Shown here piece after piece: positions 48,355-57,329 of a stretch of DNA of 64,000 nt. The notes below the pieces were generated by a model that had not been told where the DNA came from, did not search any database, and saw nothing but the letters and a program-made list of their open reading frames with translations. The first letter of the stretch is position 1. Each line of letters opens with the position of its first letter. The position numbers were made by a program, and so were the translations under genes. This stretch comes from Oxalobacteraceae bacterium (GTDB taxonomy: Bacteria > Pseudomonadota > Gammaproteobacteria > Burkholderiales > Burkholderiaceae_D), in contig JAIXQK010000182.1 in the NCBI GenBank assembly GCA_027485795.1, positions 28,481 to 92,480 of the forward strand. The letters run 5' to 3'.

Positions 48355-49380
48355 TCAGAAGGTGTAGCCAATGCCTGTCTGCTTTTCTTCCAGCGTATCA
48401 AGCAGTCTTACCAACGGCGAAAACTCCTTGTAGCGGTAAGCAGTTTTGCGGACGTATTGCATGACCAGCGGCATATCATTGAGATAGCCATCTTTGCCGT
48501 CGCGGTGATAGAGGCGCGCAAAAATACCGAGTACTTTCAGGTGGCGCTGTAGTCCCATGAACTCGAAGTCGCGGTAAAACGTGTCAATGTCAGCGGCGAC
48601 GGGAAGACCGGCGCGACGCGCCAATTCCCAATAGCGAACCGCCCAGTCGAGCACCATCTCTTCATCCCATTCGATGTAGGCATCGCGCAAGAGTGAGACC
48701 AGATCGTAAGTGATCGGCCCGTACACCGCATCTTGAAAATCCAGTATGCCCGGATTACCGGTGTGCAGCACCATCAGGTTGCGTGAGTGATAGTCGCGAT
48801 GGACGAAAACCTGCGCTTGCGAGAGATTATTGGCGAGCAGCGTATCAAACACACGGGTGAGATCTGTACGCTGCTTGTCATCCAGTACTGCGTTCCTATG
48901 CTTGCTTAAGTACCAATCAGGGAACAGCATGAGCTCGCGTTGCAGTAGCTCACGATCGTACTCGGGCAACTGGCCGGGCGCGCTGTGCACTTGAAGCTGT
49001 ACCAGCGCCTCGATGGCATCTAGGTAGAGTTTGTGCGCGGTATCTGCGTTTAGCTGGGTGAGATAGGTGGTGTTGCCAAGATCTGTCAACAGCAGGAAGC
49101 CTCGTTCACTATCGCTGGCCAGAATAGTCGGCACCGTCACTCCGGTCGTCGCAAATAATGCCGCAACTTGAACGAAAGGACGCACATCCTCTTGTGGTGG
49201 CGGCGCATCCATCACGATTAGGGTGCTGCCCTCGGTAGTGTCGACCCGAAAATAGCGCCGAAAGCTGGCATCCGAGGAGGCCGGACGTAGGCTGGCAGGC
49301 AGAGTTTTGGGGGCTTCAAGTTTGGCAAGCCAGTCGGTCAGTTGCGACAGGCGGAGTTCGTTATTTGCGGGGGTGCTCAT
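48355..49380 (-). CDS. amgK: N-acetylmuramate/N-acetylglucosamine 1-kinase
   Basis: Phosphotransferase (341 residues, APH fold) that phosphorylates the anomeric hydroxyl of recycled MurNAc or GlcNAc. Catalytic loop VHRDYHSRNLMVL near 205 and metal-binding ILDFQDAVYGPITYDLVSLL near 224. The pair amgK-murU bypasses de novo synthesis and in Pseudomonas lowers fosfomycin sensitivity. Located divergent to lptD, a position frequent in proteobacteria with this pathway. Confidence 0.92.
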   Translation of the reverse strand: MSTPANNELRLSQLTDWLAKLEAPKTLPASLRPASSDASFRRYFRVDTTEGSTLIVMDAPPPQEDVRPFVQVAALFATTGVTVPTILASDSERGFLLLTDLGNTTYLTQLNADTAHKLYLDAIEALVQLQVHSAPGQLPEYDRELLQRELMLFPDWYLSKHRNAVLDDKQRTDLTRVFDTLLANNLSQAQVFVHRDYHSRNLMVLHTGNPGILDFQDAVYGPITYDLVSLLRDAYIEWDEEMVLDWAVRYWELARRAGLPVAADIDTFYRDFEFMGLQRHLKVLGIFARLYHRDGKDGYLNDMPLVMQYVRKTAYRYKEFSPLVRLLDTLEEKQTGIGYTF

Positions 49381-49416
49381 AGGGGAGGAATAGGGGTATA
49401 TAGCGGCTCAAGGAGC

Positions 49417-49444
49417 TTGGGCAGCCAGTGAGATCCCATATAAT
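49417..49444 (+). promoter_or_regulatory. Candidate promoter of lptD operon
   Basis: TTGGGC, 16-base spacer, perfect TATAAT (49439-49444), about 50 bases before the lptD start. The -10 is strong and the -35 only half matches. Confidence 0.5.
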
Positions 49445-49495
49445 AAGGGATTCGCCTGTCGTCCGAGGCGCGTCCCCGCAGAGTGTGCATTTTTC

Positions 49496-51754
49496 ATGGC
49501 TTGGAGATTTTCCCGCGCGCTAGCCCGGACTTTTGCCCGCAAAGTTCTATGCCTGACGGTGGCTTGGGGATTGTTTTCGACCATGGTCATGGCGCAGCAA
49601 CCTGTAGTCGCCGACCGGTTTAAGGAGGAGGAAGCGACTACCATCGTCGAGGGTCAGCGTCTATCCGGACGACCAGACCACGAGATCCGTATCCAAAATG
49701 AGGTCGAGATAACGCGTGGCTCAACCACCGTGAATGCAGACGAGATTTATTACGATATCGTCGATGATCGCATCGAGGCCAATGGAAACGTGCAGGTAAT
49801 GCGGGGCGGTGATCGATTCAATGGCGAAGTGCTAAAACTGAAACTTGATACCGGTGTAGGGTACATGAATAGTGTGGTGTACCGGCTGCTTAGACGTAAT
49901 GCGCAGGGCCGCGCCGAGAAGATCAGCTTTGATTCTGAAGACGTTGCCACTGTGGTCAATGGTGTCTACACGACCTGTAGTGGCCCCGACCCTGATTGGT
50001 ACCTGAAAACAGGTCGTTTGACCTTGGATGAGGGGGCAGCGATAGGCGAGGCGCGTAATGCTGTGCTGGTATTCAAGGGTGTGCCTGTGATGGGTGCACC
50101 AAGCGTTTCATTTCCTCTGGATGATGGCAGGAAATCGGGCTTTCTTGCCCCCACCATGACGACTTCCACCACCACAGGTCTTCAGATTACCACCCCCTAT
50201 TTCTGGAACATCGCCCCGAATCGGGACTTGACGTTTTTCCCACGGTATTTTTCGAACCGCGGCCTCATGCTGGGTGCGGATGCACGTTATCTGGAACGAG
50301 AGTTCGCGGGCGAGACGCGATTCGAGTTCATGAATGATGCCGAGTACGATGGTCTGAGGCGGTATGCGCTCAGGACGCGTCATAACCACACGCTCGCGCA
50401 GGGCCTAGGTCTCGCGCTGGATTACAACCGAGCTTCAGACGACAATTACTCAAGAGATTTCCCGCTCAGCCATGTGTTTGATCGCCCGGGGGTGAACCGT
50501 CGACTATTGAACCAAACAGCGACGCTGAGCTACAGCCCGGGTGGACCCTGGAGCGGTACATTTCAACTCGCAGATTTTCAGGTACTGCAAGATCCCAATG
50601 CGCTGATTCGCGAGCCATATGCCCGCCTACCCCAGATCAACCTCAACTACTCGGACTATAGCGATAGCGGTTTCGCGCTCAGCATGCCATCCCAGTACAC
50701 GAAGTTCGTACACCCAACCGCCGTGCAAGGCGATCGCCTGATTGTCAATCCGCGTTTGACTTACAACATGTTGCAGAGCTCGGGCTTCTTTATTCGCCCC
50801 AGCCTCTCCGCGCATGGGACCTTGTATAACTTGAGCCAGATCAGCGATCCGGCCATGACGGCTCCCGGTCGACTGGTTCCTACGATGTCGCTGGATTCCG
50901 GGCTTGTATTTGAGCGAGAGACGCGTTTCTTCGGCAGGGATGCCTCTCAGACTCTGGAGCCACGGATGTTCTATGTTTACACGCCATACGTGGCACAGAA
51001 CGGCGGGCTCTACCCGAATTTTGATTCGACTATTGCCGACCTCAGTTACGGCATGATGTTTCGGGAAAATCGGTTTATTGGGAACGATCGGATCTCGGAT
51101 GCTAATCAGGTAACGCTTGCAATAATTTCTCGTTACCTTGAGGTAGATGGCGCGGAGCGCCTGAGGATGGCGGTTGCTCAGCGGCTTAATGTGAAGCCAT
51201 CAAGAGTGGGGCTTGGCAATGATCTTGCCACCAACACGGAGGAGAAATCTGATGTCATGGTGTTGGGTACTGGCCGCGTGACCCGGGAAACGCGAGTCGA
51301 CGCGAATTTCCAATACAACCAGGACCGGGCAGAGATAAATCGAGTGAATTTGGGTGTCTACTGGCAGCCAGAGCCCTTCAAGGTACTGAACATGCAGTAC
51401 CGTCGTGACTCTCGCAATTTGGCAGATATCCCGAACACTAAATATGAGTTGGTGGATTTGTCTGGCCAATGGCCAATTTCAGCGCGTTGGTCTGGGGTGG
51501 GCCGTATCAACTACTTGCTGGATGAAAAACGGATTGGTCAGTCGCTGTTGGGCTTCGAGCATCAAGCAGATTGCTGGGCATTTCGTATGGTCGGGCAATT
51601 CATACCGACCGCGGTGGGAGTAACGAATACGACTATTTTTGTTCAACTCGAATTCAACGGCTTATCGTCATTAGGAACTAACCCGATGCGGGCTTTGCGT
51701 ATGAATATTCCTGGCTATCAGTCACACAGTCAGGCTTCGATGCCGATGCAATAG
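49496..51754 (+). CDS. lptD: LPS-assembly protein LptD
   Basis: Outer-membrane beta-barrel of 752 residues that inserts lipopolysaccharide into the outer leaflet with LptE. A signal peptide occupies about 1-33 (hydrophobic LCLTVAWGLFSTMVMA, cleavage before QQ). Then comes the OstA periplasmic beta-jellyroll (EITRGSTTVNADEIYYD, VEANGNVQVMRGGD-like as IEANGNVQVMRGGD) and the long barrel with many aromatic-alternating strands. One cysteine pair is likely (CSGPDPDWY and the C-terminal DCWAF). First gene of lptD-surA-pdxA-rsmA. Confidence 0.96.
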   Translation: MAWRFSRALARTFARKVLCLTVAWGLFSTMVMAQQPVVADRFKEEEATTIVEGQRLSGRPDHEIRIQNEVEITRGSTTVNADEIYYDIVDDRIEANGNVQVMRGGDRFNGEVLKLKLDTGVGYMNSVVYRLLRRNAQGRAEKISFDSEDVATVVNGVYTTCSGPDPDWYLKTGRLTLDEGAAIGEARNAVLVFKGVPVMGAPSVSFPLDDGRKSGFLAPTMTTSTTTGLQITTPYFWNIAPNRDLTFFPRYFSNRGLMLGADARYLEREFAGETRFEFMNDAEYDGLRRYALRTRHNHTLAQGLGLALDYNRASDDNYSRDFPLSHVFDRPGVNRRLLNQTATLSYSPGGPWSGTFQLADFQVLQDPNALIREPYARLPQINLNYSDYSDSGFALSMPSQYTKFVHPTAVQGDRLIVNPRLTYNMLQSSGFFIRPSLSAHGTLYNLSQISDPAMTAPGRLVPTMSLDSGLVFERETRFFGRDASQTLEPRMFYVYTPYVAQNGGLYPNFDSTIADLSYGMMFRENRFIGNDRISDANQVTLAIISRYLEVDGAERLRMAVAQRLNVKPSRVGLGNDLATNTEEKSDVMVLGTGRVTRETRVDANFQYNQDRAEINRVNLGVYWQPEPFKVLNMQYRRDSRNLADIPNTKYELVDLSGQWPISARWSGVGRINYLLDEKRIGQSLLGFEHQADCWAFRMVGQFIPTAVGVTNTTIFVQLEFNGLSSLGTNPMRALRMNIPGYQSHSQASMPMQ

Positions 51755-51820
51755 GACATTTGCAGAGACCGAACCAGAGTGCTGGTTGGATCCAGCGTTT
51801 CAAATTTTTACTTGACCACT

Positions 51821-53188
51821 ATGCAAAAAATTAATTTGATTGTCCCGATCAAAACTTGCTTTATCGCTACCCTGGCAATCGCGCTTAGTGGTTCGCCCTC
51901 TATCCAGGCGCAGGATAAAAGTGCCTCCTCCCGCCAACCCGAGCTGGTGGATACCATCGTTGCCGTTGTCAATACCGATGTGATCACGCTGAAGGAGTTG
52001 AACGAAAGAATAAAGTCGATCGAGCAGCGCATGTCTCGTCAGAAGATGCAACTACCACCACGCGAGTTGCTCCGCAAGCAGGTGATTGAGCGCATGATTC
52101 TGAACCGTGCCCAAATTCAACAAGCGCGTGAATTTGGTATCCGAGTCGATGATCTGGCATTGGATCGTGCGATTGCCCGTATTGCCGAGCAAAACGGTAT
52201 TCCGGTACAAAACCTGCGTGACCAGCTTGAGCGTGATGGCGTCTCCTTTGCGCGCTTTCGGGAAGAGGTTCGCGAAGAGATTACCCTGCAGCGTCTGCGT
52301 GAGCGTGAGGTCGACAACAAATTGCAGATTACGGAATCTGAAATCGATAGCTTTCTGGCCTCTTCAGCAACAACTAGTACCGACGCTCAACAAGAGATCA
52401 ATATTGCGCAGATACTCGTGCGCGTTCCCGAGAATGCTTCTGCGCAGCAGATTGCAGATCGCAAGAAACGTGCGGAACAAGCGATAGAACAGCTCAAGTC
52501 GGGTGGTGAATTTGCAAAAGTCGCTGTTAGTTTCTCGGATGCTGGAGATGCCTTGTCGGGCGGCGATCTAGGATGGCGTAGCCCGTCGCGATTGCCACAG
52601 TTATTCGTTGAAGCGACGGAGAAGCTCGCGGAGGGTGAGGTAGCGCCGTTGGTGCGCAGCGCCAATGGGTTTCATATACTGAAGCTAGTTGGTCGCCGTG
52701 CCGTGGGCGCAGCTAAATTGGCCGCCTCGAATACTGTGCAGCAAACTAGGGTGCGTCACATTCTTATCAAAGTGAACCAGATCGTCTCTGCACCCGAGGC
52801 GCGGCGTAAGTTGCTTGAGTTGAAGGCTCGTCTAGATAATGATGCTGCAAAGTTCGAAGACTTGGCGCGGCTCTACTCGAACGATGGCTCTGCAAGTAAG
52901 GGCGGTGAACTTGGCTGGATATACCCAGGGGATACCGTACCCGACTTCGAGCGCGCCATGAATGCACTCAAGCCAGGAGAGGTGAGTCAGCCCGTTGAAT
53001 CTCCTTTTGGATATCACCTGATCGAGGTTCTCGAGAGAAAAACGGAAGAGTTATCCCGCGAGCGTCAGCGCATGGTGGCGCGTCAGGCTTTACGCGAGCA
53101 GAAGCTCGAAGAGGCCTATGAAGATTGGCTTCGGCAATTGCGCGACCGCGCTTATGTCGAATACCGATTGGATGACACGGCGCGCTAG
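51821..53188 (+). CDS. surA: Periplasmic chaperone/peptidyl-prolyl isomerase SurA
   Basis: Chaperone for outer-membrane proteins, including LptD encoded just upstream. 455 residues: signal peptide to about 31 (cleavage after IQA), an N-terminal chaperone domain (VVAVVNTDVITLKELNERI), and two parvulin domains near 185-280 and 300-395 (GGDLGWRSPSRLP and GGELGWIYPGDTVPDFE). Start at 51821; the ribosome site is weak and an upstream TTG at 51779 is in frame but lacks a signal-peptide pattern. Confidence 0.96.
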   Translation: MQKINLIVPIKTCFIATLAIALSGSPSIQAQDKSASSRQPELVDTIVAVVNTDVITLKELNERIKSIEQRMSRQKMQLPPRELLRKQVIERMILNRAQIQQAREFGIRVDDLALDRAIARIAEQNGIPVQNLRDQLERDGVSFARFREEVREEITLQRLREREVDNKLQITESEIDSFLASSATTSTDAQQEINIAQILVRVPENASAQQIADRKKRAEQAIEQLKSGGEFAKVAVSFSDAGDALSGGDLGWRSPSRLPQLFVEATEKLAEGEVAPLVRSANGFHILKLVGRRAVGAAKLAASNTVQQTRVRHILIKVNQIVSAPEARRKLLELKARLDNDAAKFEDLARLYSNDGSASKGGELGWIYPGDTVPDFERAMNALKPGEVSQPVESPFGYHLIEVLERKTEELSRERQRMVARQALREQKLEEAYEDWLRQLRDRAYVEYRLDDTAR

Positions 53189-53203
53189 TCCAGCCGTACG
53201 GCA

Positions 53204-54205
53204 ATGACACGACCACGAATTGCGATCACCTGTGGCGAGCCAGCAGGCATTGGCCCGGAGATTGTGCTGCGTGCGGTGCTCGAAGTAGGTGATGCTGATT
53301 GTCTACTGATCGGGGATGCTTCGCAAATCAAAGCGCTGGCAACCCTGATCGCACCGGCTAGGGTATTGCGGACGGTTCATTCTGCCGCTGAGCTGGCGGC
53401 CCATCAAAACACGCTTTGCGTGCTGGACGCTCCACTCGCCACAGCGCCCATTCCAGGACAATTGGACGCCCGCAATGGGCTTGCTGTGTTGAAGATGTTG
53501 GACCTGGCGATTGATGCTGCAGTGGCGGAAGACGTGGATGCAATTGTTACCGCTCCAGTTCAGAAGCGAACCATCAATGATGCTGGTCATGCCTTTACCG
53601 GGCATACCGAGTATTTGGCCGAGCGTACGAATACTGACCATGTTGTGATGATGCTCGCCGGTGATACCGACGACGGTATGCTACGCGTCGCGTTGGCCAC
53701 GACCCATTTGGCGCTGGCAGATGTTCCAGCAGCTATTTCAACAGGCAGTCTGATGACGACGCTGACGATCGTGCATGACGATCTTGTACGTCGATTTGGT
53801 ATTCCTGATCCACGGATCCTTGTTACAGGACTTAACCCGCACGCCGGCGAGGGCGGGTATCTAGGGCGCGAGGAAATTGAGCAGATCACGCCTGCCATTA
53901 CACGGGCGCGTGATCTGGGATGGCAGGTGAGCGGACCTTATCCGGCAGATACCCTGTTTCAGCCCAGATATCTACGAGACGCAGATTGTGTTCTCGCGAT
54001 GTATCACGACCAAGGTTTGCCAGTGTTGAAGCATGCGACCTTTGGCCATGGCGTCAACATTACCTTAGGCTTGCCCATCATTCGTACCTCGGTGGATCAC
54101 GGTACTGCACTGGATCTGGCAGCGGCGGGCTTGGGTCATGCCGATCATACGAGTATGCATGAGGCGATTCGCGTAGCGTGTCAGATGGTGCGCGCGAGCC
54201 GATGA
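53204..54205 (+). CDS. pdxA: 4-hydroxythreonine-4-phosphate dehydrogenase
   Basis: Oxidises 4-phosphohydroxy-L-threonine for pyridoxal phosphate synthesis. 333 residues: [17 protein letters not shown] at the start, metal and substrate histidines in [10 protein letters not shown] near 136, LNPHAGEGG near 207, and [11 protein letters not shown] near 268. It ends with a 4-bp overlap (ATGA) with rsmA. yggS elsewhere in the window handles the product of this pathway. Confidence 0.96.
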   Translation: MTRPRIAITCGEPAGIGPEIVLRAVLEVGDADCLLIGDASQIKALATLIAPARVLRTVHSAAELAAHQNTLCVLDAPLATAPIPGQLDARNGLAVLKMLDLAIDAAVAEDVDAIVTAPVQKRTINDAGHAFTGHTEYLAERTNTDHVVMMLAGDTDDGMLRVALATTHLALADVPAAISTGSLMTTLTIVHDDLVRRFGIPDPRILVTGLNPHAGEGGYLGREEIEQITPAITRARDLGWQVSGPYPADTLFQPRYLRDADCVLAMYHDQGLPVLKHATFGHGVNITLGLPIIRTSVDHGTALDLAAAGLGHADHTSMHEAIRVACQMVRASR

Positions 54206-54972
54206 GACATCTTCCGAAGAAAAGATTCGGACAGAATTTCCTGCATGACGCCGGCGTGCTTCAGCAGATTACCGAGGCCATCGCACCGGAACCTAACGAT
54301 CGCATGATCGAAATAGGACCCGGCCAAGGCGCCATGACGACTCGCTTGCTTGCGCACCTGCATGAGCTACATGTCGTCGAACTAGATCGTGATCTTGTCA
54401 CGCTGCTGCAAAAAGCATTTGCCAATCGGCCATTGATAATTCACTCAGCAGATGCCTTGCAATTCGAGTTCGATCAATTACGCACGGATGAACGAAAGCT
54501 TCGGATCGTCGGTAACCTTCCGTACAACATATCGACCCCTTTAATGTTTCATTTGGCGCAGTACACGCCCATGGTCAAAGATCAGCATTTCATGCTGCAA
54601 AAGGAAGTTGTTGAGCGCATGGTGGCGGCACCCGGGGGGCGTGATTACGGCCGACTTTCCGTCATGCTGCAATGGCGCTACCATATGAGCCAGTTGTTTG
54701 TGGTGCCGCCGCAGGCTTTCGACCCGCCACCCAAAGTCGAATCGGCGATTGTGCGCATGATCCCGATCGCCCAGCCACTTGCGTGCGAGCAGCGATTTCT
54801 TGAGCAGGTCGTGACGACCGCTTTTTCCCAGCGTCGCAAGGTGATTCGTAATAGTTTGGGTAGTCTGTTTTCCGAGTCGCAGCTGATAGAAGCGGGAGTT
54901 AATCCCCAAGCGAGACCAGAAACTATCGATTTAGACGCATTTGTCCACCTGGCGCGGAAGCTCGAGGCGTAA
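54202..54972 (+). CDS. rsmA: 16S rRNA dimethyladenosine transferase
   Basis: Dimethylates A1518 and A1519 of 16S rRNA (E. coli numbering) late in 30S assembly; also called KsgA. 256 residues: [11 protein letters not shown] at 6-16, SAM-binding [13 protein letters not shown] near 42, and catalytic [14 protein letters not shown] near 105, with [12 protein letters not shown] near 180. The start at 54202 overlaps the pdxA stop; the frame from 54178 lies inside pdxA. Last gene of the lptD operon, convergent with the ygjP-like gene. Confidence 0.97.
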   Translation: MRHLPKKRFGQNFLHDAGVLQQITEAIAPEPNDRMIEIGPGQGAMTTRLLAHLHELHVVELDRDLVTLLQKAFANRPLIIHSADALQFEFDQLRTDERKLRIVGNLPYNISTPLMFHLAQYTPMVKDQHFMLQKEVVERMVAAPGGRDYGRLSVMLQWRYHMSQLFVVPPQAFDPPPKVESAIVRMIPIAQPLACEQRFLEQVVTTAFSQRRKVIRNSLGSLFSESQLIEAGVNPQARPETIDLDAFVHLARKLEA

Positions 54973-55056
54973 GGAGTGCGTAGTTCGCGCAGTACGGAAA
55001 TTCCGTGACTGACAACGGCGAGTAGGGTGATGAGGGCTAAACGCGAGCGCAGGTCG

Positions 55057-55911
55057 TCAGAATTTCGGTAACAGCGAAGGCTCATGATCGCGCAGTGCCT
55101 TGCGTGCCTGTTCGAATTCCGGAAAAACCGATTGCACAGTCGCCCAGAACTGCGGGCCGTGATTCATCTCGCGCAGATGAGATAGCTCATGGGTGACCAC
55201 GTAATCAATATTGGGTAGCGCAAAATGCATGAGCCGCCAGTTCAGACGAATCCTGCCGTCTGCAGTGCATGACCCCCATTGAGTGGATGCCGACGATAGC
55301 GCAAAGTTCTTGTAGCTGACACCGAGTTTCTCGGCATACAGTGTCAGTCGTTCCGCAAATACCCGTTTTGCCTCACTCTGCAGCCAGCCTTGTACACGAT
55401 CTTTCAGTTGCTGCTCGGTAGCAGAGTTCGGCAGACTCAGATGTAGCTCGCGTGTCTCAGCATTGAAGTAGGCGCCACCAAGACTGCCTGATTCAGCGAT
55501 ACGCAGGGTGATATCGACACCAAGATAAGGCAGGATCGCGCCATCGCGCCAAACCATCGCTGGCTGCAGTCGCCGTACCGAGCGCTCCCGCTGTTCGTTC
55601 ATTTTTCGGAAAATCCATTGCTGCTTGCTGGCGATCGCTGCTTCTATCTCGTTCATCGTGATCCAACGCGGCGCGCTGACACGCAAGCCATCATCATCAA
55701 TCAGAAATCCAATGGTCTTGCGCTTCGAACGTAGCAGCCGATAATCAAGGTTCAGGGTATCGAGGCGCAGACGTCGATGCCCGACGGGGATTGGCGTATC
55801 GGGCACAGTGGAAGCAACAGCAGGTGACGGGTGCGTATCGCTGAACAGATCATCCAGCGAGAGCTGATTCGGATCAGGAATCCGCTTTCTGAGTAGTTTG
55901 GTCAGTGGCAT
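55057..55911 (-). CDS. YgjP/WLM-like zinc metallopeptidase-fold protein
   Basis: DUF45-type protein of 284 residues. The zinc site is THELSHLREMNHGPQFW near 241-257: HExxH with a third His nine residues after the second glutamate. The substrate is not certain; E. coli YgjP was reported to act on UTP rather than on peptides. The start at 55911 (MPLTKLLRK) is 23 bp after the plsC stop; the open frame upstream overlaps plsC and is ignored. End of a minus-strand run glyQ-glyS-gmhB-plsC. Confidence 0.85.
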   Translation of the reverse strand: MPLTKLLRKRIPDPNQLSLDDLFSDTHPSPAVASTVPDTPIPVGHRRLRLDTLNLDYRLLRSKRKTIGFLIDDDGLRVSAPRWITMNEIEAAIASKQQWIFRKMNEQRERSVRRLQPAMVWRDGAILPYLGVDITLRIAESGSLGGAYFNAETRELHLSLPNSATEQQLKDRVQGWLQSEAKRVFAERLTLYAEKLGVSYKNFALSSASTQWGSCTADGRIRLNWRLMHFALPNIDYVVTHELSHLREMNHGPQFWATVQSVFPEFEQARKALRDHEPSLLPKF

Positions 55912-55934
55912 CAGCAATATAAGCAGCGTATCAA

Positions 55935-56672
55935 CTACGCGTAAGCCCCAGGGGTAATCACGCGCATCTCGGATTCTATCCAATGTTCGACCTTTTCCAT
56001 CAACTGACTCGCGGTCAAGCCTTGTGGTGAGATAGGTTCGCCAATCGATACGATGATGGTACCCGGTTTTTTGATGAAGGCATTGCGCGGCCAGCAATCA
56101 CCTGAATTGACGGCGATCGGGACGACCGGCGTATCGGTACCAATCGCCAGAATCGCACCACCGTTCTTGTATTTTCCCTGACTCCCAACGGGTGTGCGCG
56201 TCCCCTCGGGGAACATGATGACCCACTGGCCATCATTCAGCCTGCGCTTGCCGGTCTCGATCACCTGCGCCATTGCCTCACGGCCTCGGCTACGATCGAT
56301 CGCGATCATCCGCAACATGGCGAGTCCCCAGCCAAAAAAGGGTATGTACAGCAGTGATTTCTTGAAGACGAAGATTAGCGGACGTGGCATCACCCAGCAA
56401 TAGAAAATGGTTTCCCACGCCGACTGGTGCTTGGATAGCAAAATAACCGGCGCATCCGGAAGATTCTCGAATCCTTTGATCTGCCAGCGGATACCACAAA
56501 CATATTTGGCAGCGTAGCTGATGAAGACATTCCAGCGAATGATCATCCAGTAACGCTGCCGATAAGGCAGCAAAAGGAAACCAAAACAGCCGATAGCCCA
56601 GACCACGGTTGCGATCACGATCAGCACAGCGAACACGAGCGAGCGGGCAAACAGCAGTGGACGAGCCATCAT
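55935..56672 (-). CDS. plsC: 1-acyl-sn-glycerol-3-phosphate acyltransferase
   Basis: Membrane acyltransferase (245 residues) that turns lysophosphatidate into phosphatidate. N-terminal helix at 8-30, catalytic block I LLSKHQSAWE near 78-87 (HX4E where the textbook motif is HX4D), block III MFPEGTRTPVG near 153. The Glu variant is, from memory, usual in this branch of the family, so activity is expected. Position after gmhB fits envelope assembly. Confidence 0.92.
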   Translation of the reverse strand: MMARPLLFARSLVFAVLIVIATVVWAIGCFGFLLLPYRQRYWMIIRWNVFISYAAKYVCGIRWQIKGFENLPDAPVILLSKHQSAWETIFYCWVMPRPLIFVFKKSLLYIPFFGWGLAMLRMIAIDRSRGREAMAQVIETGKRRLNDGQWVIMFPEGTRTPVGSQGKYKNGGAILAIGTDTPVVPIAVNSGDCWPRNAFIKKPGTIIVSIGEPISPQGLTASQLMEKVEHWIESEMRVITPGAYA

Positions 56673-56713
56673 GAATCCAGGAATACGATTTCTTGAAAGC
56701 GCAGCACTAATGG

Positions 56714-57319
56714 TCAGCGCTTTGGGGTGAGTGCAGAGCGCGCAGCCTCAGTGGTTTCGCTGATCAGATGCGCTGTTTGCAGTAATTGCTCGACGACCGA
56801 GGCAAGATTATCAAATACTTGGGTACCCGGCGGTAGTCCGCCGGTTTGAAGGGTTTTCTCGCCCTTACCGGTGCGAACCAAATAGGGCGTGCAGCCAACT
56901 TCGAAGGCGGCTTGCATATCGCGCAGCGCATCACCGACCATGGGCACACCCTTCAGCCCAACGCCGAAGCGCTTGCCGATTTCGGTCAGCATACCGGGTC
57001 GTGGCTTACGACAGTCGCAGAACTCGTCCACCGCGTGAGGACAAAAGAATATTGCATTGATGTGCGCACCAACTGCCAGGGCTGACAAATGCAGCTTCTG
57101 ATGGATAGCATTCAACATACGCACATCGATCAGGCCACGCGCAACAGCTTGCTGATTCGTAGCAATCGCGACCTGATAGCCATGCTGATTCAGTCGTGCG
57201 ATCGCTTCCAGTGAACCCGGAATGGGTCGCCATTCATCCGGTGACTTGATGTAGTCTTCGGAATCAAAATTAATGACGCCATCGCGATCCAGAATAACCA
57301 GTTTTTTTGGCGTCTGCAT
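56714..57319 (-). CDS. gmhB: D-glycero-beta-D-manno-heptose-1,7-bisphosphate 7-phosphatase
   Basis: HAD-family phosphatase of 201 residues in the LPS heptose pathway. Motif I VILDRDGVIN near 8-17 (DxD), the zinc-binding CPHAVDEFCDCRKPRPG near 98-114, and motif IV VGDALRDMQAA near 134. The start at 57319 (MQTPKK) lies 10 bp after the glyS stop; the earlier ATG at 57358 lies inside glyS. Confidence 0.95.
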   Translation of the reverse strand: MQTPKKLVILDRDGVINFDSEDYIKSPDEWRPIPGSLEAIARLNQHGYQVAIATNQQAVARGLIDVRMLNAIHQKLHLSALAVGAHINAIFFCPHAVDEFCDCRKPRPGMLTEIGKRFGVGLKGVPMVGDALRDMQAAFEVGCTPYLVRTGKGEKTLQTGGLPPGTQVFDNLASVVEQLLQTAHLISETTEAARSALTPKR

Positions 57320-57329
57320 GCGTGATGAC

